From Debaryomyces hansenii CBS767 (lineage: Eukaryota; Ascomycota; Pichiomycetes; Serinales; Debaryomycetaceae), in assembly GCF_000006445.2 (NCBI RefSeq), contig NC_006045.2, positions 806,001 through 870,000 of the forward strand: a stretch of 64,000 nt of DNA. Direction: 5' to 3'. Below, piece after piece: positions 1 to 10,907 of this stretch; position 1 is the first letter of the stretch; every line of letters begins with the position of its first letter. The translations under genes were made by a program, and so were the position numbers. The notes beneath the pieces are model-generated. The model searched no databases and was not told the DNA's origin. It worked only from the letters and a program-made list of their open reading frames with translations.

Positions 1-408
1 GGAAGTGCTTCGGAGTTGCCAATTTCAAAAGAAACTATTGTCTTTATTACTCGTAAAGAAGATAATGGTTGGTGGCTAGCAAAGACCTTGGATGAAACTA
101 AAGAAGGTTGGGTACCTGCCGCGTATGTCGTAGAATGTGATCCTCCTGCAAACTCACCAGCAGGAAATGCTAAGTCTCCTCCACCTCCTCCACCACAATT
201 AAACTCAGCATCTCAAGCACAACAAAGCCAGCAACAAGCACAAGCCCCGAATGGCGCTGGCTTGAGTAACGGCTTAGCTGATGCTTTAAAAGCTAAGAAA
301 AGTGAAGAGACTAACTTGGCTGGCTCCTTAGCAGATGCATTGAAAAAGAGAAAGGGTGCCACTGGTGACAGTGATGAAGAAGATGAAGAAGATGACGATG
401 ATTGGTAA
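1..408 (+). CDS. MYO5: Class I myosin, C-terminal fragment (SH3, proline-rich, acidic tail)
   Basis: Partial gene: frame 1 is open from the first base, so the motor domain and most of the tail lie left of the window. The fragment starts inside an SH3 domain ([20 protein letters not shown], the core and end of the fold). A PPPPPP stretch and a Gln/Ala-rich linker follow. Then come two amphipathic repeats ([10 protein letters not shown] and [10 protein letters not shown]) and an acidic tail ending DDDDW. In fungal Myo3/Myo5 the SH3 binds verprolin/WASP partners, and the terminal acidic-Trp motif activates Arp2/3 at endocytic actin patches. The C-terminus is complete. CUG-clade species usually carry one such gene, so MYO5 here stands for MYO3/MYO5. 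Confidence 0.9.
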   Translation, partial: GSASELPISKETIVFITRKEDNGWWLAKTLDETKEGWVPAAYVVECDPPANSPAGNAKSPPPPPPQLNSASQAQQSQQQAQAPNGAGLSNGLADALKAKKSEETNLAGSLADALKKRKGATGDSDEEDEEDDDDW

Positions 409-637
409 GTCATCTCTTCTTTACATTTCGACAATTTTATATTAAAGTATCAGATACAGTATATAATAAAATGACTTATTTCATAGACTATTGAATTCTG
501 TAGTATGCGCACATGATCAATATGTATTTCACCGCAAAAAAAGAGGTTGACCTATTATCGATTGATAAGTGTAGAGATTTTCTAGACAATTATTGAAATT
601 TGTTACAAATGAAAGGCTAAGAAGCTATTGAATCGGA

Positions 638-3600
638 ATGTCGAAAACAAAGAATAGGAATAGTTTATTATCCTCACATAACAGGACTTCTGTTTCTAAT
701 AGTACCAAAGATGAGCTATTGGCTATGAAGTATGTAATGGATAAGCCTGCAATACCACTTTATCCCTTAAATGAACTAAGCAACTCTTCAGAATCCATTT
801 CAGAACAAAACAGATACACATCTAATAGTTCCACAGATGAATTGACTTATCCTGACTTTAAACCATGGAAAGATACAACACACTTGCCTAAAGGTAAATC
901 TGAAGTAGAAGTTGAAAAACTAAATAATGAAGCATACCTTAATAAGGGATACTTTGAAGGTCCCCTGGTTGCCAATGAATACTATTCTGCTAGGAATTTG
1001 ATTCAAGCATCATTATTTTCATCCAGCAGTAATTGCGACAAAGTTCTTAAAGAGTTATCGCAACATTTAGTCAACTCTTATAGAACAAGAAATGAGGTGA
1101 TTAATAAGATAAAGTATAACTCAAATAAATTCAAAATACCACCAAGAGTTACCTTGACAGCTCTGAAGAAAGAGGCGTGGCTTCGGGATCTAGCTAATCC
1201 GGATGAACCATTACTGAACATATCAAATAAATTGCCTCATGGGATTAAAAATAAGATGCTAGTTGATATTTTATGTAGCAAGAACATTCCTACTTCACGA
1301 GCATTATGGCTCACGAAATGTGTTCTATACAGTGAGTTATTGGTATTGAAAAAGAAATATCAATCAAGACTTCCTAACAATCCTCATCCGGTTGAAAATA
1401 CTACTTCTGAAACTTTTGAAACTCAGTGGCTACAAGAATGGACTCATCAATTGGTTGACTATTTCTATAAGTTTTCAAAGGATATGTGCAACATAACAAT
1501 ACAAGAGAAAAAGCAAGTGTATTTGACGAAGTTGAATTATCTATTAAATTATGTTCAAGCGCTATACATAGAATGTTTGTTAGACAAGAGTTTTTTTCTC
1601 ACATCTATTTTGAAGTTCTTAAAAGAAGGATTGCCTTTGGATCAGTCACATGTATCTGAGCTTCTTGCATTTTCAAGATCTGAAGGCGAAGAGTCATCTC
1701 TTGATAAATGGCTTGTTGACATAGACTTGAATTACGGACAAAGGTTGATTTCAATCACGTTGGTAAAAATGTTTTGGAAAGATATTTTAGAATTGGATTA
1801 TTTATCGAAAGAACTAAGCGAGCTTTTATTGCTCAACTATTATTTTATTGAGAGGATCCCAACTTACAATACGAAATCTAGCAACTATTCACATAAACAA
1901 AATCATACAGCAGCATTATCGCTGACCTTAAAGCTAAAGTTACTAAGCAGCATTTCTGACACTGTTAATTATTTATTCAAACATAATACAAATGTATTCA
2001 TTATTCCTAATTACTGGATTTTAGTGAACGAAACTCTTTATAAGATACTTTTGAGTGATGTTGCTAACAGTTATGATTCCGAAGAACAAACTGAAATTCG
2101 AAAACAACTCAAATTAATTAAGTACAGAAACGAAAGTTTAATGCTAAGCATGAAAGATGTACAATCTTCCAATTTTGTCGATGTTAACACAGCTAGGAAT
2201 TTAGCGAAAGATCGAAGAAGAAGTAATAGTCTTCAACAATCGCTTCTGCAAGATACAAAAAACAATTATAATCTGATTACTGGAAAGAAAATTCCGAATA
2301 CTGTTGAGAATGATAATTATTTCATTAATAGAAATAGTGATGATACGTTGAATATTATCGATCAACTAGATAGACTTAAACTAAATGATACACTTGCTGA
2401 GATGTTAATACCTAGTTCAATATCTTCTTCTCCTGATAATTTTAACGATTGGAGAGTCAACTTAAAAGTGGTTATCTATTGGGCAATCACTATATACCGG
2501 GAACAAATGTCTTCTAGTGAAGGTATTTTAATAATTTGCAACTTCTTGAAACGGAAGGTTCTTCAAAATATTAGTGTTAAAAATGTCAATAGTATAAAAG
2601 CTGAATTTGAGAATGAAATACTTGAAATAATTTACAATTTAGCTCATTGTACTGATGTGGATATTATCGATTATAATTTATATGTTTTGATTAATGAGTT
2701 ATATCAGTTGAAGGTTATTACTATTTCAAGCTACCTAAGAAAATTGATAGCATCAGGTTTATTCTATGTATCACCGAGTGCAGATGGAGCCCAGTCTCAT
2801 AATGAAAACAACTCGCTGGTTGAAACACATTTAGCGATTTTGCAGAATCTTCCAGTCTTAAATAACAAGCAATGCGACAGTATCTTGAGGAAATGGACTC
2901 CAAATGGGTTTAATTTTGAAGAAAAGTTTGAAAAGGGTAAACTAATTTTGAAAGAAGAATTAGTCGATAGACTAATGCTGAATTCGTTCGATGGTTATTG
3001 CGATGAAAAGTTGACTTACATTAAAAACTTGAAAGTTGGATTAAAATTTTTATTGGTGAATTGGCTTACAAATTATCTTAAAACATCTATAACAAAATCT
3101 CCAAAGTTGATACATATTAACCCCAACATTATAACTAGTCTTTATAATTTTTATGCGTTGTGTGATAATCTAACGGTATTTTTCAAAGTTTTAATAAAAT
3201 TTATCTTAAGGAATGAAGGTAAAGTGATCATTTGTTACATGGATTCGTTATATTTAATTAGCAAATTGATTATCAGACATTTCAAGTTGGTTAAATTTAT
3301 AGCTGGAAAAAGCTATGAATCTACCACTACGGGATACGAACTTTTCAAATTAATTATCCTTAATTATAAGGATTTGCTGACAAGAGACAATGATTACTAT
3401 AACTTCAGTGATGTTTGGTATTTCATAGATAATGCGGTGGAGAAAAATGAGCCCACTTATGGTAAGAGTTCAGATGGTAACAATGATAATGCATTAAAAC
3501 ATAAAAACTTTAATCAATTACTTTTTGCGAAAGAAACTGTCGATTCTCCAATGAGAATTCATGCAAATAGCAACACACCACAAAAGAATAATGACAGTTA

Positions 3601-5623
3601 CACGGCTACCGTCTTCAGAAACGATTTAGATTTGTTATTAGAGGCCCCTATTAAACTTTTGAATAATACTGATATTACGGACTTCATTAGTACACTTGAA
3701 CTAAATGTCAGTAACGAGGCATTTAATGAAATTTCGAACACTGAAGAATCAGTTATAATTATAATGGAGTATTATTTTAAGAATATTGGAGAGTTTACTG
3801 AATTGCACGAGAACTTATGTATGAGATTATTGATAAATTCTAAAAGATCCTTAGATATGACAACCAGAGGTATTTTCTTTGATATTATGAAACATTTCAT
3901 AATAAATTTGGTTAGAACTAAGCCGGGTATCGAAAAGCTAATTACGCTATTCAAAAAGCTCATGTGCTTTGAAGTGTATCAACCTCATGAATTATTTCTG
4001 ACTTTAAGATCTATATTGCCCAGAGAGCTATCGCATGAACAAATGGATGCTCTTAAATATGAATTACTTTTCGGAAATCCCGAAAGTGATAATAAAAATC
4101 TATTCAATGATCAGGCTTTAGTTTTAAGATGCATCCGGTATTTATATGTTAAACGTCACTCTAATGATGTATTTATCACATTATTAGATAGCTTTTCCAA
4201 CGAGAAAGAAACATTTTTCAATTCCTACGCTCTAAAAGCATACAATAGTAAGGTTTTAAGCTTCTTTAGACAATTTAGTATATCGAATACTAAGTTTTTT
4301 ATGGATGGTCTTTCAAAAGTGGCCTCTAACTCAGATATTATTTCATTCCTCAATTTACTAATATATATATCGGAGGAACCTATTGGAAGCAGCAGTGATT
4401 TACCAAGATTAGCTTCGATAATTGACGAGTTCAATTTGCCGGTCTGTCAAGTATTAATCAAAATAATCATTATGAATGAACTACGTGACTCAAATAAGGA
4501 TAAGTCGATAGAAAAATTAAGATACATACTTGATATGCTCTTAAATAATCTTAAGTTTCATTTTGTTTCTTATAATTCATACTTTGGGGAACTATTCAAT
4601 TATCTTTCATGGGAGCATAAGTTGAATATTTTATCTATCTTCGAGCATAACTTTTTATGCAACACTGAATTTATTGTATCTGATGATAAATTCACTGAAA
4701 ATAGTGTGTGTTTAATGAGCAGTGATGGAAGGACTAACCTATTATCAATATTGAAGGATTACTTCAAAAAGTTTTCAGTTTCTTCTCTAAACACCGTAAC
4801 GACTTCTAAAGAAGTATTTCATAATTTATCAAAGTTTTTACTAAAAGTATTGCAATTGGCAAACGCCGATATAATTGGTGATAGCAGACGGGACGCATAT
4901 AATACAATTTCAATTTTCTTGAGGATTTTAATTATTCATAAGCTTTCGTTGACTTCAATGATTATTGAGCAAGACGGACAAGACCTTCACTTCATAAAAA
5001 ACTTAATTGCATTGCTTGAATCAAAATTTTTATGTTTCAACAATGAGAAGTTGAGGATTTTGTTATATGACTTGTTATTACTAATGAAGAGTTCAATTAC
5101 TCTGTCGATGATTCTTAACCCAGACAGTAACTTGGCTGATGACATGACTACCGATACCAGCCATCAGCAGCATAGTCCATCCAATGATTATTTATCAAGG
5201 TCCAATCCTGATGGTACAGAGGTGGGGAACAGTAACTCGAAGTATTTTGGGGTGCTGAATATATCTACAATTCCAAATTTGTCGTCTGTTTTCAATATTT
5301 CGGAACCTAACATTTCATACCCTTTAAAAAAGTATACTGATGATTCAAAAATACTTTGTGCGCTAATGTTAGAAGAATCTGAATTACAAAAAGGAGGTGA
5401 TATTTATGCCTTAAATGACAGTAAGTTGATATTGCTCCCTTCTAGACGTGAAGCTCTTAGTAGTGCATTCGATATATTGAATGAGACTCAGCAGACTGTT
5501 TCTAAAAAGAGGTTTAAAATAGAAAGCTACGAATTATTAGAAGATACCGGTATCGAACTAAATAATGGTTGTATTAATCTACTGCTTTTTGATGCATTTA
5601 CCACAAAAGAAAATCCTCCATAA
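638..5623 (+). CDS. SRB8: Mediator kinase-module subunit Med12 (Srb8)
   Basis: 1661 aa. The diagnostic Med12 segment lies at about residues 169-230: PPRVTLT, then KKEAWLRDLANPDEPL, LPHGIKNKM and KNIPTSRALWLTKCV. These are the conserved PRVTLTD-EAW-DLANP, PHG and IPTxRAxW blocks of the family. The rest is long, helical and poorly conserved, with Asn/Ser-rich linkers, as usual for yeast Med12. Med12 bridges Cdk8/cyclin C and Med13 in the Mediator kinase module and mostly modulates transcription negatively. Residue 176 is encoded by CTG (1163-1165); neighbouring family members usually have a polar residue there, consistent with CUG=Ser. It sits 229 bp downstream of the myosin gene and is tandem with ZRG17. 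Another Mediator subunit, MED31, is encoded at 24850-25257. Confidence 0.88.
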   Translation: MSKTKNRNSLLSSHNRTSVSNSTKDELLAMKYVMDKPAIPLYPLNELSNSSESISEQNRYTSNSSTDELTYPDFKPWKDTTHLPKGKSEVEVEKLNNEAYLNKGYFEGPLVANEYYSARNLIQASLFSSSSNCDKVLKELSQHLVNSYRTRNEVINKIKYNSNKFKIPPRVTLTALKKEAWLRDLANPDEPLLNISNKLPHGIKNKMLVDILCSKNIPTSRALWLTKCVLYSELLVLKKKYQSRLPNNPHPVENTTSETFETQWLQEWTHQLVDYFYKFSKDMCNITIQEKKQVYLTKLNYLLNYVQALYIECLLDKSFFLTSILKFLKEGLPLDQSHVSELLAFSRSEGEESSLDKWLVDIDLNYGQRLISITLVKMFWKDILELDYLSKELSELLLLNYYFIERIPTYNTKSSNYSHKQNHTAALSLTLKLKLLSSISDTVNYLFKHNTNVFIIPNYWILVNETLYKILLSDVANSYDSEEQTEIRKQLKLIKYRNESLMLSMKDVQSSNFVDVNTARNLAKDRRRSNSLQQSLLQDTKNNYNLITGKKIPNTVENDNYFINRNSDDTLNIIDQLDRLKLNDTLAEMLIPSSISSSPDNFNDWRVNLKVVIYWAITIYREQMSSSEGILIICNFLKRKVLQNISVKNVNSIKAEFENEILEIIYNLAHCTDVDIIDYNLYVLINELYQLKVITISSYLRKLIASGLFYVSPSADGAQSHNENNSLVETHLAILQNLPVLNNKQCDSILRKWTPNGFNFEEKFEKGKLILKEELVDRLMLNSFDGYCDEKLTYIKNLKVGLKFLLVNWLTNYLKTSITKSPKLIHINPNIITSLYNFYALCDNLTVFFKVLIKFILRNEGKVIICYMDSLYLISKLIIRHFKLVKFIAGKSYESTTTGYELFKLIILNYKDLLTRDNDYYNFSDVWYFIDNAVEKNEPTYGKSSDGNNDNALKHKNFNQLLFAKETVDSPMRIHANSNTPQKNNDSYTATVFRNDLDLLLEAPIKLLNNTDITDFISTLELNVSNEAFNEISNTEESVIIIMEYYFKNIGEFTELHENLCMRLLINSKRSLDMTTRGIFFDIMKHFIINLVRTKPGIEKLITLFKKLMCFEVYQPHELFLTLRSILPRELSHEQMDALKYELLFGNPESDNKNLFNDQALVLRCIRYLYVKRHSNDVFITLLDSFSNEKETFFNSYALKAYNSKVLSFFRQFSISNTKFFMDGLSKVASNSDIISFLNLLIYISEEPIGSSSDLPRLASIIDEFNLPVCQVLIKIIIMNELRDSNKDKSIEKLRYILDMLLNNLKFHFVSYNSYFGELFNYLSWEHKLNILSIFEHNFLCNTEFIVSDDKFTENSVCLMSSDGRTNLLSILKDYFKKFSVSSLNTVTTSKEVFHNLSKFLLKVLQLANADIIGDSRRDAYNTISIFLRILIIHKLSLTSMIIEQDGQDLHFIKNLIALLESKFLCFNNEKLRILLYDLLLLMKSSITLSMILNPDSNLADDMTTDTSHQQHSPSNDYLSRSNPDGTEVGNSNSKYFGVLNISTIPNLSSVFNISEPNISYPLKKYTDDSKILCALMLEESELQKGGDIYALNDSKLILLPSRREALSSAFDILNETQQTVSKKRFKIESYELLEDTGIELNNGCINLLLFDAFTTKENPP

Positions 5624-5814
5624 CCTTTACAGTGTATATAGTGAATAGAAGATTTTGTGCCTGATAATTGAAATTTCATTGTTCGCACCGCACATATGTT
5701 TACTCGAACTTACACGTAGATTATCATTATCAATAGTAACAACTGAGTGAACTTTTTTCGAACATTCTTTAGTTTAAAGCTTAAATATCTTATATATAAG
5801 ACCATAGATTTAAT

Positions 5815-7851
5815 ATGGATCGAAACTCAATTTCATATAATCGATTGGAAGAAGAAGAAGATGATGATGATGAAATTTCAAGTATAGATTCCAATCCAAG
5901 ACTAATGGAGTCACCTAAATTATACTCTGATTCTACAAAGAGAGTGGATCTAGCAAAGGAGGATAATGTTACAGAGATGAACAAGCCACCAGATTTGAAG
6001 TTTTTAGCTAGTGCTAACTTTTCATCAGATTCATTACCAGATTCCAATAATTCAGTGCTCAATCCATTTGGTCCTAGTGGTGGGCCAAGTACATGCTTAA
6101 GTCCGACAACTAATGGACCCAATGTTAACGAAAGGAGATATTCAAATTCATCGTTGACCAACTCACCTATTTTACAAGCGTCAGCTTCATCCCACATAAG
6201 ATCAAACTCCAATTCTGGCAGGGCAAGACCGAAGTCAGCCATATTTATGATGGACTCGAACCATTACCCAATTTCAGAGGATGGCAGCCCAGTACAATCT
6301 GCATCGAACACTCCTCGAGCTAGAAATTCCATTCACCTCGCTACCACGAAGAATAATTACTTACCTCCGCCTACAATTGTACCTCCAGTCGTTCCTCTGT
6401 CTTCTTCAAGGTCTTCTTCACCTACAAGGTCTATGTCACCTACAAGGTCGACACGTTCATATAGATCAAAGTCACCTGTTCGCCGTTCATCATCCCCTAC
6501 TAAGAGTTACCAGCCTTTTAACTTTCAACCACAAGAGCTTATGAATAATGCTTCACAAACGTTACAGGTAAAACCTGCGCACAGAAAAGGACATAAGTAC
6601 AAGCATTCTTCTGTTTCTATGAATTTGTTTCAGGAGCCCCCACCAGCAGTGAACACTAACAATGAATTGCTAACTATTGCTGATCTGTATCCTATTCCTA
6701 CCTTCAAGGAATCACTTGCATCCATTAATTCTAGCCAAAAATCTAAATTATTATGGTCATTTTGTCATTTAGCTTTATCATTGGTGGTATTTTTAGTAGG
6801 TTTTAAGTTCAAACTACCATCTTTATCAACTTTGGCTCATTTGATTTTTTATGATTCGTTAGGCACTTTGGTTATTGTGTTTGTAGATATTATGTCTAAC
6901 TTTGAAGTTTGGAATAATTCGTCAATAGCATACCCATTTGGATTAGGACGTCTAGAAGTTTTAGTTGGTTTTGCATTGAGTGCATCTTTAATCATGGTGG
7001 GCTGTGATTTGATTAGCCACTCTTTAGAGGAATTCGTTATATCTATGGTAGTAAAGGATACCTCAGTTGAGCATGACGGTGAACAACACCTGTCACATCA
7101 TATCCATGGAGAGCATGGACATCTGGCTAATTGGTTTGTATATGAATTAGTCCTAGTCATCACAGTAATTGTGACCTTAATAACTTCTAGGTATATCTTG
7201 GCTTATGATAGAATAAGTGAAATGATATCGTCATCTGATGAAAAGGCCACTTTAGTTGCGTCAAACCGTAAGTTGAAAGGTGGCCTTTTGGATAGAGAAA
7301 TGAAGAAAATTGAATCGGAAGCTAGACCTTTAAGTTTAGAGAACTTACAAAAGTTTGCCAACATTATGGCCAAGAATCCAACTCACTTCTTAACTTTAAC
7401 GTATTCTATTTGTTTAATGACGGTCCCATTGCTCCCATCCAACATTACTTCACAGATTAACATAGACATAGATGAAGCTACTACCTTGGTTATCGCTCTT
7501 TTGTTATGTTACGGTGGATGGAGATTAGTGAAAATATTGGGCGGTGTATTGTTGTTATCATATCCTTACTCCGACTATGATTACCATGTTTTGAAAGCAT
7601 CGATTATTGATAAAATTTTAAGTCTCGACTGCTACAAAAACTCGTATAATATTGAGAAGTTATTCATATCGAAGTTTAACTATGAGTTGTACGTTATTGG
7701 CTTGAAAATAACTATGAAAGGTGGTAATCCTGATGATGAATCAAAATTGAGGTTTGAAATCAATAGAATTATTCAGAACTCTGTTGAGAGAGAAGATCAT
7801 AGTGTTAGAACCAATAAGATAGAGGTGACCATTGATATCAATAGATATTAG
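5815..7851 (+). CDS. ZRG17: Zrg17-type cation diffusion facilitator (ER zinc transporter subunit)
   Basis: 678 aa. A Ser/Asn-rich cytosolic N-terminus of about 300 residues, with SSSPTRS-type repeats, precedes a CDF membrane domain. The first TM starts near residue 307. Strong Zrg17 signatures follow: FYDSLGTLVIVFVDIMSNFEVW and YPFGLGRLEVLVGFALSASLI, then a His-rich loop (residues about 418-437) and further TMs. Zrg17 pairs with Msc2 to move zinc into the ER lumen; this subtype lacks the usual paired His/Asp zinc site in its TM2, where FYDSLGT is seen here. In-frame CTG codons at 6397 (inside a Ser run) and 6685 should be Ser in a CUG-clade host. The start ATG is followed by an acidic EEEEDDDDE tract. 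Confidence 0.87.
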   Translation: MDRNSISYNRLEEEEDDDDEISSIDSNPRLMESPKLYSDSTKRVDLAKEDNVTEMNKPPDLKFLASANFSSDSLPDSNNSVLNPFGPSGGPSTCLSPTTNGPNVNERRYSNSSLTNSPILQASASSHIRSNSNSGRARPKSAIFMMDSNHYPISEDGSPVQSASNTPRARNSIHLATTKNNYLPPPTIVPPVVPLSSSRSSSPTRSMSPTRSTRSYRSKSPVRRSSSPTKSYQPFNFQPQELMNNASQTLQVKPAHRKGHKYKHSSVSMNLFQEPPPAVNTNNELLTIADLYPIPTFKESLASINSSQKSKLLWSFCHLALSLVVFLVGFKFKLPSLSTLAHLIFYDSLGTLVIVFVDIMSNFEVWNNSSIAYPFGLGRLEVLVGFALSASLIMVGCDLISHSLEEFVISMVVKDTSVEHDGEQHLSHHIHGEHGHLANWFVYELVLVITVIVTLITSRYILAYDRISEMISSSDEKATLVASNRKLKGGLLDREMKKIESEARPLSLENLQKFANIMAKNPTHFLTLTYSICLMTVPLLPSNITSQINIDIDEATTLVIALLLCYGGWRLVKILGGVLLLSYPYSDYDYHVLKASIIDKILSLDCYKNSYNIEKLFISKFNYELYVIGLKITMKGGNPDDESKLRFEINRIIQNSVEREDHSVRTNKIEVTIDINRY

Positions 7852-8031
7852 TCTGCAGAGCAGTCCTACAAGCATAATACATATTTTAATACGAATTTCC
7901 CGATCAAGTAATTTTGAGGTTTTTTATGAGTCAACCGCGATGTAAAATCTTTTGATGAAATTTATATATATATATATGTATATCAGTATATTATATTCGA
8001 AAGAGCTAATAAAACAAATCGTTGAGTAATA

Positions 8032-9432
8032 ATGCTTAGAAATATTCCAAGATCGTTACGTAAAGATGGTGGTAAAAGAATTCCTGGGCTAATTTCCCGT
8101 GTCGCTAATCAATTTTCTACTACGTCAAGTTTATTGAACAAAAAATCAATTCCAGATGCACCAGAAGACTCACACACGGGACAATACATTAACACTATAA
8201 CTAAACCGTTCACAGTGACAACATATGCTCGTCCTAATGTTGTTATGACTCATGGAAAGGGATCGTACTTGTATGATTTAGAAAACAGACAATATCTTGA
8301 TTTCTCTGCCGGTATTGCTGTTACTTGTTTGGGCCATTCTCATAGTAAAATTACCGAAATCATCTCAGATCAGGCTGCCACATTGATGCATTGTTCTAAC
8401 CTTTACCATAACTTATATGCTGGTGAATTGGCTAATAAATTAGTTACCAATACCATCAATTCTGGTGGTATGAAAGAAGCTCAGAGAGTGTTCTTATGTA
8501 ATTCTGGTACAGAAGCGAACGAAGCAGCTTTGAAATTTGCTAGAAAGTACGGTAAGAGCTTTAGCGATGATAAATATGAAATGATTACTTTTAAGAATTC
8601 TTTCCATGGAAGAACTATGGGTGCGTTATCAGTCACACCTAATGAAAAGTACCAAAAGCCTTTCGCTCCTTTAGTTCCAGGCGTAAAGATTGCGGAACCT
8701 AATGATATCAGTAGCGTCGAAAAACTCATTAGCAAGGAAAAGACATGTGCTGTTATTATCGAACCAATTCAAGGTGAAGGTGGTGTCAATGCGATTGACG
8801 CTGAATTTTTGGTTTCATTGAAGAAATTATGTGTCGACAATGAGGTTGTATTAATTTATGATGAGATCCAGTGTGGTTTAGGCCGTTCTGGAAAATTATG
8901 GGCTCATTGTAATTTGCCAGAGGAAGCCCATCCCGATATTTTGACGATGGCCAAGGCCTTAGGAAACGGTTTCCCAATCGGTGCAGTCATGGTTTCTGAC
9001 AAAATTGAAAAGGTTTTGAAGGTCGGCGACCATGGGACTACTTACGGTGGTAACCCACTTGGATCAAAAATTGGATCTTACGTCGTTGATCAAGTGAGTG
9101 ATAAAGAGTTCTTGTTAGAGGTGGAAGAGAAATCTGAAAAATTCACTAAAGGGTTATCAAAGATTGCTAACAAACATCCTGACCACATCGGAGAAGTTAA
9201 AGGTAAAGGTTTGTTATTAGGTTTACAATTAAAGGGTAACTTGGATGTTGGTGATGTTGTCGCCAAATGTAGAGAAAATGGTTTATTGGTTATTAGTGCT
9301 GGTATGAATGTCTTAAGAATTGTTCCAGCATTAAACATTCCTAACGAAGCAATTGAAGAAGGTTTAGATGTTTTAGACAAATGTATCGATGAATTATCTA
9401 AGGATCCTAAGTCTTCCTTCTCACAGTCATAA
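8032..9432 (+). CDS. ARG8: Acetylornithine aminotransferase, mitochondrial
   Basis: 466 aa class-III PLP aminotransferase that converts N-acetylglutamate semialdehyde to N-acetylornithine in the mitochondrial arginine pathway. The first roughly 35 residues are Arg/Ser-rich without acids (LRNIPRSLRK...VANQFSTTSSLL), a matrix presequence. Conserved blocks are the CNSGTEANEAALKFARKYG phosphate-binding region, NSFHGRTMGALS, the IYDEIQCGLGRSG cofactor Asp region, and TMAKALGNGFPIGA, whose Lys near residue 308 forms the PLP aldimine. GTTYGGNPLG closes the site. Length matches the yeast enzyme plus a presequence. A TA-rich tract lies about 60 bp upstream of the ATG. It is tandem with PPG1, 222 bp downstream. 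Confidence 0.95.
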   Translation: MLRNIPRSLRKDGGKRIPGLISRVANQFSTTSSLLNKKSIPDAPEDSHTGQYINTITKPFTVTTYARPNVVMTHGKGSYLYDLENRQYLDFSAGIAVTCLGHSHSKITEIISDQAATLMHCSNLYHNLYAGELANKLVTNTINSGGMKEAQRVFLCNSGTEANEAALKFARKYGKSFSDDKYEMITFKNSFHGRTMGALSVTPNEKYQKPFAPLVPGVKIAEPNDISSVEKLISKEKTCAVIIEPIQGEGGVNAIDAEFLVSLKKLCVDNEVVLIYDEIQCGLGRSGKLWAHCNLPEEAHPDILTMAKALGNGFPIGAVMVSDKIEKVLKVGDHGTTYGGNPLGSKIGSYVVDQVSDKEFLLEVEEKSEKFTKGLSKIANKHPDHIGEVKGKGLLLGLQLKGNLDVGDVVAKCRENGLLVISAGMNVLRIVPALNIPNEAIEEGLDVLDKCIDELSKDPKSSFSQS

Positions 9433-9603
9433 TCACCATGCCAATTGGATTGTATAGTACATTAATAGTATAGAAAGAATATTTAGGTAAAACTTTCAGT
9501 TTTCCGCGTATAATCTGATAACAGTAAATAAATTTTTTAATTCAGTAGTATTGAAACAAATAATAGCTCAACTTCAACAACTCAATACCTTGACTTAGGG
9601 TAG

Positions 9604-9689
9604 ATGAATAAACGATTCAGTAGCCAATAGAAGAGTATTATAAGCGACTAATGAATGATGACAGAATCGTTTTCAATGCCCACAACTGA
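9604..9689 (+). promoter_or_regulatory. Two upstream ATGs before PPG1
   Basis: An ATG at 9604 opens an 8-codon frame closed by TAG at 9628-9630. A second ATG at 9651 opens a 12-codon out-of-frame ORF that overlaps the PPG1 start (9655) and ends inside PPG1 at about 9689. Whether either lies in the mRNA depends on the unknown transcription start. Confidence 0.4.
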
Positions 9690-10764
9690 TCTAGATTATT
9701 GCTTAGTACAATTATTTGAACATAAACCACCAAAATTATTACCGCCAGAAAGCATCCAGCAATTATGCCATACATTGAAGATACAATTATTGTCAGTACC
9801 CAATATAATGGAACTACAATCGCCAATAACTATAGTAGGCGACATACATGGACAATATCATGATTTATTGGAGATTTTTCAAATCGGTGGATCACCGCCG
9901 AACACGAACTATTTATTTCTTGGAGATTATGTGGATCGAGGTTATTATTCAGTAGAGACAATCTTATTATTAATAGTGTTGAAACTCCGATACCCAGATA
10001 GGATCTCATTAATACGGGGAAATCATGAATCGAGGACAATTACCACAAATTATGGTTTCTATTCGGAAGTTTTAAATAAATACGGTGGATCCGTAGATGT
10101 TTGGCTGTATATTACAGATTTGTTTGATTATTTACCACTAGGAGCAACGATAGATGGAAAAATTTTCACCACCCATGGAGGCTTGTCACCAAGTTGTCAA
10201 CAATTAGATCAGGTTAGAGCCATCGATAGATTTAAAGAGATACCCCACGATGGAATAATGGCAGATTTGGTCTGGTCGGATCCAGATCCTGAAATAATGG
10301 ATTTCAAATTATCACCAAGAGGAGCAGGATACCTTTTCGGGTTCGATGTTATAGAAAAATTCTGCAATGATAATGACTTGGTTCAGTTGGTTCGGGCTCA
10401 TCAATTATGTAACGAAGGCTACGTAAGCTACTGGAAGGGGAAATGCTTGACCGTATGGTCAGCTCCGAATTACTGTTACAGGTGTGGAAATAAGGCTAGT
10501 GTGCTAGAAGTACTCCATTCAAATTACCTGTCTAAGAACAACAGCAACAACGAGGAGGAGGATCCCTACAATAAAGGCTTGGGAGTAATCAACGGTGTGT
10601 TGCCGGGTCAGTTCTTCAATGTCTTCGACGCATCTCCTGAAAATGACGAGGATACAATTAGTGGGAAAGGTATAAATGGAGATTGGATTAATGGTAACGA
10701 TTCATTCGGTGACTTTTATAACGGAAGATCTCGAACCCAACAACATGTAGAGTATTTTTTATGA
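9655..10764 (+). CDS. PPG1: PP2A-like Ser/Thr protein phosphatase Ppg1, catalytic subunit
   Basis: 369 aa, the usual Ppg1 length. All PPP-family metal and phosphate motifs are present: GDIHGQ (about residue 61), GDYVDRG (about 88), RGNHESR (about 121), TTHGGLSP and APNYCYRCGN. The protein ends in YFL, the PP2A-class C-terminal tail. Compared with PP2A proper it has an insertion of about 40 residues near the C-terminus, rich in Asn/Asp/Gly, as in S. cerevisiae Ppg1. The family acts in glycogen accumulation and, with the Far complex, counteracts mitophagy signalling. The frame begins ATG ATG; the first is used here. It is convergent with HUB1, an arrangement shared with S. cerevisiae YNR032W/YNR032C-A. 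Confidence 0.9.
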   Translation: MMTESFSMPTTDLDYCLVQLFEHKPPKLLPPESIQQLCHTLKIQLLSVPNIMELQSPITIVGDIHGQYHDLLEIFQIGGSPPNTNYLFLGDYVDRGYYSVETILLLIVLKLRYPDRISLIRGNHESRTITTNYGFYSEVLNKYGGSVDVWLYITDLFDYLPLGATIDGKIFTTHGGLSPSCQQLDQVRAIDRFKEIPHDGIMADLVWSDPDPEIMDFKLSPRGAGYLFGFDVIEKFCNDNDLVQLVRAHQLCNEGYVSYWKGKCLTVWSAPNYCYRCGNKASVLEVLHSNYLSKNNSNNEEEDPYNKGLGVINGVLPGQFFNVFDASPENDEDTISGKGINGDWINGNDSFGDFYNGRSRTQQHVEYFL

Positions 10765-10907
10765 CCTCATCATCTAACGAACCATCTCCCTTGTATTTAA
10801 TATGCATAATTATGTCTACATTTCATCAGTTTTATTTCATTTTGTATTTAGTACTTACATCAACACAAACCATTATTCACAATCATATTCTATTTGCAAA
10901 TTATTTA

